DNA of 64,000 bases from Nonomuraea helvata (GTDB lineage Bacteria; Actinomycetota; Actinomycetes; Streptosporangiales; Streptosporangiaceae). This document shows, piece by piece, positions 33,769 to 42,620 of the stretch. Below the pieces are notes generated by a model. That model saw only the letters and a program-made list of their open reading frames with translations, did not search any database and had not been told where the DNA came from. The stretch spans positions 3,038,001 to 3,102,000 of the forward strand of contig NZ_BAAAXV010000001.1 in the NCBI RefSeq assembly GCF_039535785.1. The letters run 5' to 3'. Positions within the stretch are counted from its first letter, which is position 1. Each line of letters opens with the position of its first letter. The position numbers and the translations under genes are program-made.

Positions 33769-34845
33769 TTACTCGTACCGGGCCGTGCTGTCCCGGACGA
33801 TCAGCTCCGTGGCCAGTTCCACGCGTTTGGTCTCCGGCGCCTCTCCCCGGCCCATCGCCAGCACCGTACGCGTGGCCAGCGCCGCCATCTCCTGCAGTGG
33901 CTGGCGTACCGTCGTCAAGGGTGGCCAGGCCGACTTCGACAGGGGCAGGTCGTCGAAGCCCACCACGCTCAGATCCTCCGGCACGCGAAGCCCCCGCTGG
34001 CGGGCGGCCTCGAACACGCCGAACGCCATCAGGTCGCTGCCCGCGAAGATGGCCGTCGGGGGCTGCTCCAGCGAGAGGAGCGCGTGGCCCTCGTCGTGGC
34101 CGGACTCCACCAGGAACGTGCCGCGCCGGATCAGCTCGGGCGCGATCGGCACCCCCGCCGTCTCCAGGGCCGCCCGGTAGCCGTCCACCCTGGCCTGGCT
34201 GCAGAGCATGTCGGTCGGGCCGCTGATCATGCCGATCCGGCGGTGGCCGAGCTCCAGCAGGTGGCGGGTCGCGGCCAGGCCGCCGTTCCAGTTGGTGGCC
34301 CCCACCGAGACGACGCCCGGGGCGGGCTCGCCCTCCGGGTCCACCACCGCGAACGGCAGTGAGCGCGCGCTGAGCTGGGCCTGGATGCCCGTGGACAGGC
34401 GGGAGGCGACGATGACCACGCCGTCGGTCCTGCGGGCGGCCAGGCGTTCGAGCCAGTCGCGACCCGGGCCCGCATGGGTGTGCAGGACGGAGATGACCAC
34501 GCTGGCCCCCGCCTCGTGGGCCGCGCCCTCCGCGCCGCGCACGATCTCCATGGCCCACGGCGACTCGATCTCGGCGAACACCAGGTCGACCAGGCCCGCC
34601 GGGGTGTCGTCCTGGCTGATGCGCCGCTGGTAACCGTGCTCCTGCAGGAGTCGTTCGACTCGATGGCGGGTCGCCGGAGCGACCTCTGGACGTCCGTTGA
34701 TGACCTTGGACACCGTCGGGATGGAGACTCCGGCCTCCTCCGCGATCAGTGCGATCGTCACCCGCCGCTTCGCTGACACGTTCGGGAGTTTAGCCGAAAG
34801 TTTCGGTTTGGGATCGCTCCCACCCGAGGTGTTGACGCTTTCCAC
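33769..34845 (-). CDS. LacI-family transcriptional regulator of the sugar ABC operon
   Basis: The 358-residue product has a LacI helix-turn-helix (VTIALIAEEAGVSIPTVSKVINGRPEVAPATRHRVERLL) after a ~27-residue extension, followed by a periplasmic-binding-protein-like sensor (GLVDLVFAEIESPWAMEIVRG... VVGFDDLPLSKSAWPPLTTVRQP). GTG 34845 is chosen because AAGGAGGTGGC lies directly before it. It is divergent from the sugar-binding protein gene. A CGAAACTTTC core occurs both within its first 20 codons and in the intergenic gap. It probably represses the importer until the sugar arrives. Confidence 0.9.
   Translation of the reverse strand: MESVNTSGGSDPKPKLSAKLPNVSAKRRVTIALIAEEAGVSIPTVSKVINGRPEVAPATRHRVERLLQEHGYQRRISQDDTPAGLVDLVFAEIESPWAMEIVRGAEGAAHEAGASVVISVLHTHAGPGRDWLERLAARRTDGVVIVASRLSTGIQAQLSARSLPFAVVDPEGEPAPGVVSVGATNWNGGLAATRHLLELGHRRIGMISGPTDMLCSQARVDGYRAALETAGVPIAPELIRRGTFLVESGHDEGHALLSLEQPPTAIFAGSDLMAFGVFEAARQRGLRVPEDLSVVGFDDLPLSKSAWPPLTTVRQPLQEMAALATRTVLAMGRGEAPETKRVELATELIVRDSTARYE
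34794..34806. promoter_or_regulatory. LacI-type operator inside the regulator's 5' coding region
   Basis: Palindrome CCGAAA-G-TTTCGG (CCGAAACTTTCGG on the other strand). It shares CGAAACTTTC with the site at 34890. It lies 39-51 bp inside the regulator's reading frame, where binding would block its transcription. Confidence 0.6.
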
Positions 34846-34888
34846 GCCACCTCCTTACGATCCAGGCAGCGAAATTATCGGGGTAGTT

Positions 34889-34901
34889 ACGAAACTTTCT
34901 T
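34889..34901. promoter_or_regulatory. LacI-type operator in the divergent promoter gap
   Basis: ACGAAACTTTCTT contains the dyad GAAA-C-TTTC and shares 10 bases with the palindrome at 34794. It lies about 60 bp upstream of the binding-protein gene. CGAAANTTTCG-type sites are known for several actinomycete LacI regulators of sugar uptake. Confidence 0.6.
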
Positions 34902-34961
34902 CCGGCGAAGCTCACACCTGTGAACGAGCGCCGGGCCACTTCTGAGGAAGGGACCCCCCGA

Positions 34962-36248
34962 ATGAAACGCAGTCTGGTGTTGATCGCGACCGCAGTGCTC
35001 TTAGCCGGCTGCAGCAGTGGCGGCGGCAAGGGCACCAGTACGGCTCCTCCGCAGGGCGGCTCGCCGGCCAAGGTCTCGCTCGAATGGTGGCACCTGTCGA
35101 CCGCCGAGCCGCTCAAGACGCTCTGGGCACAGCGGGCCAAGGAGTACATGGCCAAGCACCCCAACGTCACCATCAAGGCCACGGTCCTGGAGAACGACGC
35201 GTACAAGGCCAAGCTCACCACGATCACGCAGTCGGGCAAGGCGCCCGACATCTTCGCGACCTGGGGTGGCGGCGTGCTCAAGCAGCAGATCGAGGCGGGG
35301 CTGGTCAAGGACATCTCCGCCGACGTCGCCGGCGTCCTGCCCACCTTCACGCCGGCGGCGCTGAGCGCGTACCAGTTCGACGGCAAGACGTACGGGCTGC
35401 CGACCGACATCGGCATGGTCGGCTTCTGGTACAACAAGAAACTCTTCACCACGGCGGGCATCACCCAGCCGCCCGCCACGTGGTCGGCGTATCTCGAGGA
35501 CGTCAAGAAGCTCAAGGCGGCGGGCATCACGCCGATCGCGCTGGCCGGCAAGGAGAAGTGGCCGGGCCACTACTACTGGGCCTACCTCGCCATGCGCATC
35601 GCCGGCCTGGACGCGCTCAAGCAGGCGGCCACCGACCACGACTTCACCAAGCCCGACTTCATCGCCGCCGGGCAGCAGGTCAAGGCGCTGGCGGACCTGC
35701 AGCCGTTCCAGAAGGGCTTCCTCGGCGCGGCGTACTCCACCCCCGACGGCCAGTCCGCCACGGTCTCGAACGGCAAGGCCGCCATGGAGCTGATGGGCCA
35801 GTGGGCGCCCGCCGTGCAGAAGGACAACGGCAAGGGGCTCGGCGCCGACCTCGGCTTCTTCCCCTTCCCCGCGGTCGAGGGCGGCAAGGGCTCGATCAAT
35901 GACGCGTTCGGCGGTGGCGGCGGCCTGGCCGTGGGCGCGGACGCCCCCGCGGAGGCCGTGGACTTCGTCAGGTTCATGACCGAGATGGGCAACCACTCCA
36001 AGGCCGTGGAGGCCGGCGGCGTGCTGCCGGTGCTCAAGGGTGAGGAGAGCGCGGTCAAGGACCCCAACCTCAAGCAGGTCGCGACCCTGCTCGCCTCGGC
36101 CGGCGGCTACCAGCTCTACCTGGACCAGGCCTACCCGCCCGCCGTCGGCCAGCAGGTCAACGACAGCGTGGCCGAGCTCATCGCCGGTACGAAGACGCCG
36201 GAGGAAGTGGGCAAGGCCATCACCGAAGTGGCCAAGAGCGAAGGATGA
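34962..36248 (+). CDS. Sugar ABC transporter substrate-binding lipoprotein
   Basis: This 428-residue family-1 extracellular solute-binding protein has a lipoprotein signal with lipobox LLAGC (cysteine 17). The mature region has the typical pattern VSLEWWHLST...NPNVTIKATVLENDAYKAKLTT...PDIFATWGGGVLKQ...YGLPTDIGMVGFWYNKKLF. It is anchored outside the membrane and delivers an oligosaccharide to the permeases downstream. ATG 34962 follows GAGGAAGGGA. The stop overlaps the next gene by 4 nt. No ATPase gene is present in the operon, so a shared MsiK-like ATPase is expected elsewhere. Confidence 0.93.
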   Translation: MKRSLVLIATAVLLAGCSSGGGKGTSTAPPQGGSPAKVSLEWWHLSTAEPLKTLWAQRAKEYMAKHPNVTIKATVLENDAYKAKLTTITQSGKAPDIFATWGGGVLKQQIEAGLVKDISADVAGVLPTFTPAALSAYQFDGKTYGLPTDIGMVGFWYNKKLFTTAGITQPPATWSAYLEDVKKLKAAGITPIALAGKEKWPGHYYWAYLAMRIAGLDALKQAATDHDFTKPDFIAAGQQVKALADLQPFQKGFLGAAYSTPDGQSATVSNGKAAMELMGQWAPAVQKDNGKGLGADLGFFPFPAVEGGKGSINDAFGGGGGLAVGADAPAEAVDFVRFMTEMGNHSKAVEAGGVLPVLKGEESAVKDPNLKQVATLLASAGGYQLYLDQAYPPAVGQQVNDSVAELIAGTKTPEEVGKAITEVAKSEG

Positions 36249-37204
36249 CGACACTCATCACAGGGCCGGAGGCGGTTAAGCTTCCGGCCCCCGCCCCTGC
36301 TGCCAGGGGGCGCGGCCGCTGGGTGACCATCGCCCTGTTCCTGCTGCCCGCCCTGGTCCTCTTCCTGCTCCTTGTCGTCGCGCCCATCCTGGTGGCGTTC
36401 TACGCCAGCGCGTTCAGGTGGAACGGGTTCGGCGGCCTGCCGACCAACTTCATCGGCCTGGACAACTTCACCCGGCTGTTCAAGACCGAGATCTTCGCCC
36501 AGGACCTGTGGCACCTGCTGGTCCTCATGCTTTTCTCGATCGTCGTCCAGCTGCCGTTCTCGCTGGCCATCGCGATGCTGCTGAACCAGCGCATCCGCGG
36601 GCGGGCGCTCTACCGAGTGGTGTTCTTCGCGCCGTACGTGCTCTCTGAGGTCATCACCGGCGTGCTGTTCTCGCTGATCCTCTCGCCAGGGTCGGGCCTG
36701 GCGAACCACATCCTGTCGGTGTTCGGGATCGAGTCGGAGTGGCTGGCCGACCCCGCCACCGTGATGCCGTCCCTGTTCCTCGTCATGACGTGGAAATATT
36801 TCGGCTTCCACATGATGATCTATCTCGCCGGGCGGCAGAACATCCCGAACGAGCTCATCGAGGCGGCCCAGATCGACGGCGCCACGAGCTGGAAGACGTT
36901 CCGGCACATCACGCTGCCACTGCTCGGGCCGACGATCCGGATCAGCGTCTTCCTGTCCGTCATCTACACCATCCAGCTCTTCGACCTGGTCTGGATCCTC
37001 ACCCAGGGCGGCCCTTCGCACTCCTCCGAGACGATGGCCGTCACCATGATGGACTGGGGCTTCAAGCGCTCCCAGGTCGGCTACGCCAGCGCCATCAGCG
37101 TCGTGATGTTCCTGCTCAGTCTCGTCTTCGCGCTCGTCTACCAGCGTCTCGTGATGCGCCGCGACCTGGCGGGCGCGACCACCTCGATGGGAGGCCGCCG
37201 ATGA
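36245..37204 (+). CDS. Sugar ABC transporter permease 1 (MalF-type)
   Basis: This 319-residue permease has six predicted membrane helices, and the cytoplasmic EAA loop ELIEAAQIDGATSWKTFRHITLPLLGP docks on the ATPase. It overlaps its neighbours by 4 nt on each side (ATGA), giving strict translational coupling of the binding protein and both permeases. The N-terminal proline/alanine-rich tail is cytoplasmic. Confidence 0.93.
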   Translation: MTTLITGPEAVKLPAPAPAARGRGRWVTIALFLLPALVLFLLLVVAPILVAFYASAFRWNGFGGLPTNFIGLDNFTRLFKTEIFAQDLWHLLVLMLFSIVVQLPFSLAIAMLLNQRIRGRALYRVVFFAPYVLSEVITGVLFSLILSPGSGLANHILSVFGIESEWLADPATVMPSLFLVMTWKYFGFHMMIYLAGRQNIPNELIEAAQIDGATSWKTFRHITLPLLGPTIRISVFLSVIYTIQLFDLVWILTQGGPSHSSETMAVTMMDWGFKRSQVGYASAISVVMFLLSLVFALVYQRLVMRRDLAGATTSMGGRR

Positions 37205-38043
37205 TCCGCCGCAAGAAGCCCACGCCGCGGCGGAACACCCTGCCGCTGCACGTGGTCGCGTGGATCGTCGGCGCGTTCGTCATCGTCCCGGTGATCTACG
37301 CGGTGATCGGCGGGTTCAAGCCCACGAGCGAGCTCTCGCAGAACCCGCTCGGGCTGCCGAGAACGTGGATGACGGCCAACTACACCGACGTGCTCGGCTC
37401 GGGCTCGTTCTGGCTGCAAATGTGGAACAGCACGTTCATCGCGGTGCTGACGACCGTGCTGACCGTCGGGGTGTCGGCGCTGGCGGGGTTCGTCTTCGCC
37501 CGGTTCGCCTTCCGCGGCAGGGAGCTGTTCTTCACGTTGTTCACGGCCGGGCTGATGTTCCCGTTCGCGGTGGCCATCCTGCCGATCTTCGTGCTGCTGC
37601 GCTCGTTCGGCCTGCTGGGCAACCCGTTCGGCGTGATCCTCACGCAGGCGGCGTTCGGCCTGCCCTTGACGATCATCATTCTGCGCGGTTTCTTCCGCAG
37701 CATCCCGGGCGAGATCGAGGAGGCGGCCACCATCGACGGCTGCAGCCCGTTCGGGTTCTTCTGGCGGATCCTGCTGCCGATGGCCAGGCCCGCCGTCGCC
37801 ACCGTCTCGGTCCTCGCGCTCGTGGGCAGCTGGAACCAGTTCATGCTGCCGCTCGTGGTCTTCAACGAGGAGTCGAGCTGGACACTGCCGCTGGGCATCC
37901 AGCAGTTCCAGGGCCAGTACGCCTCCGACACCGCCCGCATCCTGGCCTACCTCGTGCTGGCCATGCTGCCCGCGCTCGGGTTCTACGCCGTCGCGGAACG
38001 TCACCTGGTCGGCGGCCTCACCGCGGGCGCGACGAAGGGATGA
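37201..38043 (+). CDS. Sugar ABC transporter permease 2 (MalG-type)
   Basis: This 280-residue permease has six predicted membrane helices. The EAA loop is EIEEAATIDGCSPFGFFWRILLPMARP, and the C-terminus ends in the MalG-like FYAVAERHLVGGLTAGATKG. It is the last gene of the LacI-controlled importer operon. No glycoside hydrolase follows, so substrate class cannot be narrowed beyond carbohydrate from local context. Confidence 0.93.
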   Translation: MIRRKKPTPRRNTLPLHVVAWIVGAFVIVPVIYAVIGGFKPTSELSQNPLGLPRTWMTANYTDVLGSGSFWLQMWNSTFIAVLTTVLTVGVSALAGFVFARFAFRGRELFFTLFTAGLMFPFAVAILPIFVLLRSFGLLGNPFGVILTQAAFGLPLTIIILRGFFRSIPGEIEEAATIDGCSPFGFFWRILLPMARPAVATVSVLALVGSWNQFMLPLVVFNEESSWTLPLGIQQFQGQYASDTARILAYLVLAMLPALGFYAVAERHLVGGLTAGATKG

Positions 38044-38117
38044 CCTCGCTCGAAACGTGATACCCCGCACACTGTCGCTTCCAGCTCTTGCGCTAGGTAT
38101 GCTTCGCCTGCCCTAAT

Positions 38118-38136
38118 TTAGGTAAGGCTTTCCTCA
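38118..38136. promoter_or_regulatory. Iron box (IdeR/DmdR1-like operator) before efeU
   Basis: TTAGGTAAGGCTTTCCTCA matches 15 of 19 positions of the actinobacterial iron-box consensus TTAGGTTAGGCTAACCTAA. It lies about 25 bp upstream of efeU, where an iron-loaded DtxR-family repressor would shut the operon. Confidence 0.8.
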
Positions 38137-38157
38137 GCAAATCATCAGCTACCGGGA

Positions 38158-38997
38158 GTGACGGTGTTCGCCAGTTACCTCATCGGACTGCGCGAAGGTC
38201 TCGAGGCGACACTCGTCGTCTCGGTCCTGGTCGCATTCCTCGTCAAAAGCGACCGGAAGGACAAGCTCCCGCAGGTCTGGACGGGAGTGGGTGCGGCCGT
38301 CGCGCTGTCCGTGGGGTTCGGGGCGCTGCTGACGTTCACCGCGGCGAACCTCGGACACACCGGGCAGGAACTGTTCGACGCCATCACCTCGCTGCTCGCC
38401 GTCGTGTTCGTCACGTGGATGATCTTCTGGATGCGGCGGGCGGCCCGCGCGCTCTCCGGCGAGCTGCGCGGCAAGCTCTCCGAGGCGCTGGAGATGGGCT
38501 CGTTCGCGGTCGTCGTGATGGCGTTCCTCGCCGTCGCCCGTGAGGGGCTCGAGACGGCCATCCTCTTCTTCGCCTCCGTGCAGGGTGCCACCGCCTCGCC
38601 GGACCCGCTGATCGGCATCAGCCTGGGGCTGCTCACCTCCGTACTCCTCGGATGGGGCCTCTACCGCAGCGCCGTGAAGATCAACCTCACCAAGTTCTTC
38701 ACCTGGACGGGGCTGCTGCTGATCCTGGTGGCCGCGGGCATCTTCAAGTACGGGGTGCACGACCTCCAGGAGGCGAACCTCCTGCCGGGCCTGAGCACGT
38801 ACGCCTTCGACATCAGCTCCGTCCTGCCCCCCACGTCCTGGTACGGCGCGCTGCTGTCAGGCATGCTGAACATCACGCCGCAGCCCAGCGTCGCCGAGGT
38901 CATCGCCTGGGTCTGCTATCTCGTGCCCACACTCTTCTTCTTCCTGCGCGACTCGCGAGTGAAGACCACGCCGACGCCCGCCTCCTCCGCGGTCTGA
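38158..38997 (+). CDS. efeU: Ferrous iron permease EfeU (FTR1 family)
   Basis: This 279-residue membrane protein has seven predicted helices and two FTR1-family REGLE motifs, LIGLREGLEATLVV and AVAREGLETAILFF, which carry the glutamates for iron. It is the transmembrane channel of the EfeUOB system. The start is GTG 38158 or, with better spacing to GGGAG, GTG 38164. An iron box lies upstream, and efeO and efeB follow closely on the same strand. Confidence 0.95.
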   Translation: MTVFASYLIGLREGLEATLVVSVLVAFLVKSDRKDKLPQVWTGVGAAVALSVGFGALLTFTAANLGHTGQELFDAITSLLAVVFVTWMIFWMRRAARALSGELRGKLSEALEMGSFAVVVMAFLAVAREGLETAILFFASVQGATASPDPLIGISLGLLTSVLLGWGLYRSAVKINLTKFFTWTGLLLILVAAGIFKYGVHDLQEANLLPGLSTYAFDISSVLPPTSWYGALLSGMLNITPQPSVAEVIAWVCYLVPTLFFFLRDSRVKTTPTPASSAV

Positions 38998-39008
38998 ACA
39001 GGAGCATC

Positions 39009-40145
39009 ATGCGTACCGCAATCCGCCTGTCCTTCGGCGTGCTCGCCCTCACGACACTGGCCGCCTGCGGCTCCGGGGGCGGCGCCGCCACCCCCTCCGG
39101 ATCCGCCGCCGCGCCCGGGAAGATCGCCGTGGCGGCGTCCGACACCGAGTGCAAGGTCGCCGCCTCCGAGGTGACCGCGGGCACCACGACGTTCTCGATC
39201 ACGAACGGCGGCAGCAAGGTGACCGAGTTCTATGTGTACGCCCCCGGCGACCGGGTCATGGCCGAACTCGAGAACATCGTGCCCGGGCTGACCAGGGAGC
39301 TCATCGCCGAGCTGCCGGCGGGCGCGTACGAGACGGTGTGCAAGCCCGGCATGATCGGCAAGGGCATCCGCAACGCGCTCAAGGTGACCGGCGAGCACAA
39401 GGCACTCAACGAGGACGCCAAGCTCGCCGAGGCCGTCGCCGGCTACAAGCGGTACATCAAGGCGCAGAGCGACACGCTGCTGGTCAAGACGCAGGAGTTC
39501 GTGGACGCGGTCAAGGCGGAGAAGGTCGACAAGGCCAAGGAGCTGTACCCGGTCGCGCGTACGTACTGGGAGCGCATCGAGCCGGTGGCGGAGATCTTCG
39601 GCAACCTCGACCCGGCCATCGACGCCCGCGAGGCGGATCTGGCCGACGGCGAGGAGTGGACCGGCTTCCACAAGATCGAGAAGGATCTGTGGATCAAGAA
39701 GGACGTCAGCAAGGACGGCCCGATCGCCGACAAGCTGATCACCGACGTCAAGACCATCGTGGACAAGGCGAACGCCGCCCAGCTGACCCCCCTGAACCTG
39801 GCCAACGGCGCCAAGGAGCTGCTCGACGAGGTGGCCACCGGGAAGATCACCGGCGAGGAGGACATCTGGTCGCACACCGACCTGTGGGACTTCGACGCCA
39901 ACCTCGAGGGCTCCAAGGCGGCCGTGCAGGCGCTCAGGCCGGTGCTGGAGGAGCGGGCTCCCGACCTGGTCAGGACGCTGGACCAGAAGTTCGCCGCGGC
40001 CGAGGCGGCACTCGACGCGCACCAGAAGGGCGACGGCTGGCAGTTGCACAATGAGCTGTCCAAGGCCGAGCTGAAGACCCTGTCGGACGCGATCAACGCG
40101 CTGGCCGAGCCGATCAGCAAGATCGCTCCGGCCATCACGAAGTAG
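39009..40145 (+). CDS. efeO: EfeO lipoprotein (cupredoxin plus M75 domain)
   Basis: This 378-residue exported protein has the lipobox TLAAC (C20), an N-terminal cupredoxin-like domain (about residues 38-120: ECKVAASEVTAGTTTFSITNGG, YETVCKPGM) and a C-terminal imelysin/M75 domain with the HxxE motif in WTGFHKIEKDLW. EfeO binds iron or heme-derived iron outside the membrane and passes it to EfeU. ATG 39009 follows AGGAGCATC, 11 nt after the efeU stop. Confidence 0.94.
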   Translation: MRTAIRLSFGVLALTTLAACGSGGGAATPSGSAAAPGKIAVAASDTECKVAASEVTAGTTTFSITNGGSKVTEFYVYAPGDRVMAELENIVPGLTRELIAELPAGAYETVCKPGMIGKGIRNALKVTGEHKALNEDAKLAEAVAGYKRYIKAQSDTLLVKTQEFVDAVKAEKVDKAKELYPVARTYWERIEPVAEIFGNLDPAIDAREADLADGEEWTGFHKIEKDLWIKKDVSKDGPIADKLITDVKTIVDKANAAQLTPLNLANGAKELLDEVATGKITGEEDIWSHTDLWDFDANLEGSKAAVQALRPVLEERAPDLVRTLDQKFAAAEAALDAHQKGDGWQLHNELSKAELKTLSDAINALAEPISKIAPAITK

Positions 40146-40157
40146 GGGGTGGCGGCT

Positions 40158-41423
40158 ATGAGCGATTCGCGTGGCGCGCGGATGAGCCGTAGGGGGCTGT
40201 TCGGGCTGGGTGCGGCGGGCGCCGCGGTGGTCGGGGCCGGGGTCGTGGCCTCGAACACGCTGCTCGACGAGGCACCGGTCGCGCACGCCGCCTCGATCTC
40301 CGACCCCTTCCCCTTCTACGGCGAGCACCAGGCGGGCGTCGTCACGCCCGCGCAGGACCGGCTGCACTTCGTGGCGTTCGACGTCATCACGAAGAATCGG
40401 GCCGAGCTGGTCGAGCTGCTGCAGGAGTGGACGGCCGCGGCGGCGCGGCTGACGCAGGGCAAGGAGGCGGGGTCGTTCGGGGCGGTGGGCGGCGCGCCCG
40501 AGGCGGCGCCGGACGACACGGGCGAGGCGCTCGGGCTGCCGGCCTCCGGGCTGACGCTGACGATCGGGTTCGGGGCGTCGCTGTTCGACGAGCGGTTCGG
40601 GCTGGCGGGCAAGCGTCCCGCGGCCCTCGCCGACCTGCCGAAGTTCCCGGGCGAACAACTCATTCCCGAAATTTCCGGCGGGGACATCTGCGTACAGGCC
40701 TGCGCCCACGACCCCCAGGTCGCCGTGCACGCCATCCGCAACCTGGCCAGGATCGGCTTCGGCAAGGTGTCCGTACGCTGGTCGCAGCTCGGTTTCGGCT
40801 GTACGTCGTCCACGTCCCGGGCCCAGGCGACCCCGCGCAACCTGATGGGCTTCAAGGACGGCACCAACAACCTCAAGCTCGAGGACGCCGAACTGCTCCG
40901 CGACCAGCTGTGGGCCTCCGCGCAGGACGGCAGCGCCTGGATGGCGGGCGGCACGTACATGGTGACCAGGAAGATCCGCATGGCGATCGAGACCTGGGAC
41001 CGCACGTCGCTCGCCGAGCAGGAGCAGATCTTCGGCCGGAACAAGGGCGAGGGCGCGCCGCTGGGCAAGCAGGCGGAGTTCGACGCGGTGGACTTCGCGG
41101 CCAAGGGGGCGGACGGGCAGCCGCACATCAAGGCCGACGCCCACGTACGGTTGGCGCACCCGAGCAACAACAGCAACGCGCACCTGCTCCGCCGCGGCTA
41201 CAACTTCGTGGACGGCTCGGACGGGCTCGGCCGCCTGGACGCGGGGCTCTTCTTCATCGCCTACCAGCGGGATCCGCGCAAGCAGTTCGTGCCCGTCCAG
41301 ATGAAGCTGGCCAAGAACGACGCGCTCAACGAGTACATCAAGCACGTCTCGAGCGGCTTGTTCGCCTGCCCGCCCGGCGTCAGGGACGCGGGAGACTACT
41401 GGGGCCGCACGCTCTTCGAGTAG
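40158..41423 (+). CDS. efeB: EfeB, Tat-exported Dyp-type heme peroxidase
   Basis: This 421-residue protein has a twin-arginine signal (MSRRGLFGLGAAGAA...HAA), so it is exported folded with heme. The DyP hallmark GFKDGTNN supplies the distal aspartate, and a proximal histidine candidate lies in RLAHPSNNSNAHLLRRGYNF. EfeB oxidises ferrous iron or porphyrin to feed EfeO/EfeU. ATG 40158 is chosen over GTG 40149 because GGGGGTGGCGG then serves as the ribosome site. It ends the operon; a degenerate repeat copy lies 28 nt beyond the stop. Confidence 0.94.
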   Translation: MSDSRGARMSRRGLFGLGAAGAAVVGAGVVASNTLLDEAPVAHAASISDPFPFYGEHQAGVVTPAQDRLHFVAFDVITKNRAELVELLQEWTAAAARLTQGKEAGSFGAVGGAPEAAPDDTGEALGLPASGLTLTIGFGASLFDERFGLAGKRPAALADLPKFPGEQLIPEISGGDICVQACAHDPQVAVHAIRNLARIGFGKVSVRWSQLGFGCTSSTSRAQATPRNLMGFKDGTNNLKLEDAELLRDQLWASAQDGSAWMAGGTYMVTRKIRMAIETWDRTSLAEQEQIFGRNKGEGAPLGKQAEFDAVDFAAKGADGQPHIKADAHVRLAHPSNNSNAHLLRRGYNFVDGSDGLGRLDAGLFFIAYQRDPRKQFVPVQMKLAKNDALNEYIKHVSSGLFACPPGVRDAGDYWGRTLFE

Positions 41424-41847
41424 GTCGTGCCCCTGCCTTTCATGTGTGGGCCTGCTGGACCCCGCCCCGAGCCGAAGGTCTTCGCGATGGAGGCGCTTCG
41501 CGCTCGGGGCTCAGGCACCGCTGCCGGCCGAGCCAGAGCCCCGACCCCCTGAGAAGGGAAGATCACCGATTGCCACCGCGAGCGGATGTGGGTTCGGAGG
41601 TCCGCGTGGCGAAGGACGCGGCCTGGACCGCAAGGAAGCCTGCTGCTGCTGGTCAAGGCAGTCGCAGTGTGGCAGCGCCACCTCGCCGCGTAGGAAGCCC
41701 AGCGCGAGCGCCAAGCGCAGGAGGCCCTGGGCGAGCCGTGGCCCTCGATGGGCGCCGATAGGAACGATGACAGAAATTCCGGCTCGACCTCGAACCAATG
41801 ATCGCGTAGCGGTATCAAACCAGATCACAGCGTCAGAAGGGACTCAT
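41424..41847. other. Degenerate intergenic region with repeat copy C and a coding-like remnant
   Basis: It contains an inverted partial repeat copy (41451-41519). Farther on, one plus-strand frame gives LLLVKAVAVWQRHLAA, a stop, then EAQRERQAQEALGEPWPSMG, which looks like a decayed gene of unknown type. No intact gene is supported until the short frame at 41848. Confidence 0.45.
41451..41519 (-). repeat. Dispersed repeat, copy C (partial, inverted, diverged)
   Basis: Read on the minus strand it matches the right half of copies A and B: the GCCTGAGCCCC segment, a GCGC-GAA-GCGC stem, a degenerate GCGAAGACCTT, then GGCTCGGGGCGGGGTCCAGCAG. Several substitutions and a small deletion show that it is older or under less constraint. 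Confidence 0.7.
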
Positions 41848-41979
41848 GTGATCAGCTGGTTGAACGCCACCTTCGGAGCAGGCCACCATGTCACCGTAGA
41901 TGCACCTTCCGACAGGCAACCGGGGCTGCGCATGACGCAGGGTGTCCTCACAGCCGTGCGCGTCTCCCAGGCATGGTGA
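41848..41979 (+). CDS. Short protein (43 aa) coupled to the Phd-like gene
   Basis: GTG 41848 follows AAGGGA at 6 nt spacing and opens a 43-codon frame (MISWLNATFGAGHHVTVDAP... ending AVRVSQAW). The stop overlaps the start of the 41973 gene by 7 nt, which suggests translational coupling or a leader peptide. No family is recognised, and coding status rests on the ribosome site and overlap only. Confidence 0.4.
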   Translation: MISWLNATFGAGHHVTVDAPSDRQPGLRMTQGVLTAVRVSQAW

Positions 41980-42620
41980 TCCGCAAACGCGCCCCACGCT
42001 CCACGCAGCGAATCGACGTGACCCGCCTCCCCGAAGACGTCGTGGCGCTCATCGACGCCCTCGAGCCTGGTGAGAACTTGATCCTCACACGTGACGGCGC
42101 GTCGATCGCGACGATCTCCAGCACCGTTGACGTGGTCCAAGGCGCCATCGTCGATCGCGACGCGCCGGATGAGGCCGACGATCAAGAACCGATCGACTAC
42201 GAGAGCGTGACAGTCGTGGCCACCGCAATGGAGCTGTCGACCGCGGCTCGGGTTGCGCTGTCCACCCAGCTCGGGGCGGACTACGTAGTCCTCGACATGC
42301 ATGCGGCTCCCGCGACGACCGATGTGCTGCTGGCGCCTCCAGGCAGCCCGCAGCTGATCGGAGCGCTCCGATCGATGTTCCCGAAAGCTCGCGTCATCGT
42401 CACCGAGATCGAGGACCCCGAACTCGGAGTCCAGTACTACGGCCCGGTCCGGCGACTGCTCGATGCCGGCGCTGACGCCTATCTACCTCCGGCAACCCTC
42501 CCGCACCTGGCCAGGCAGCTTGACTACACGCTGAGTCAAGGGCGAGAGATCGCCGGCGGGGCTGCGACACCACTGCAGATCGCACCGACCGTGGAGCCGG
42601 CAGATCCAGACGGCGAATGA
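41973..42620 (+). CDS. Hypothetical protein: Phd-like N-terminus and receiver-like C-terminus
   Basis: The 215-residue product starts with a basic segment and then RLPEDVVALIDALEPGENLILTRDGASIATIS, whose GENLILTRDGASIA resembles the Phd/YefM antitoxin motif (GExxxxTrxGxPvA). After an acidic linker the C-terminal half (about residues 95-195: LGADYVVLDMHAAPATTDVLL...FPKARVIVTEIEDPE...LLDAGADAYLPPATLPHLARQLDYTL) has the strand/helix pattern of a response-regulator receiver but lacks the canonical DD pair. No toxin gene follows. Fold assignments are by eye. Confidence 0.65.
   Translation: MVIRKRAPRSTQRIDVTRLPEDVVALIDALEPGENLILTRDGASIATISSTVDVVQGAIVDRDAPDEADDQEPIDYESVTVVATAMELSTAARVALSTQLGADYVVLDMHAAPATTDVLLAPPGSPQLIGALRSMFPKARVIVTEIEDPELGVQYYGPVRRLLDAGADAYLPPATLPHLARQLDYTLSQGREIAGGAATPLQIAPTVEPADPDGE

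Noticed and set aside
38916..41345. 809-codon open frame on the minus strand
   Set aside because: It is antisense to efeO and efeB, which are unmistakable.
41446..41847. Upstream extension of the 43-codon frame before the Phd-like gene
   Set aside because: The extension runs through repeat copy C and has no ribosome site or domain; only the last 43 codons have start signals.
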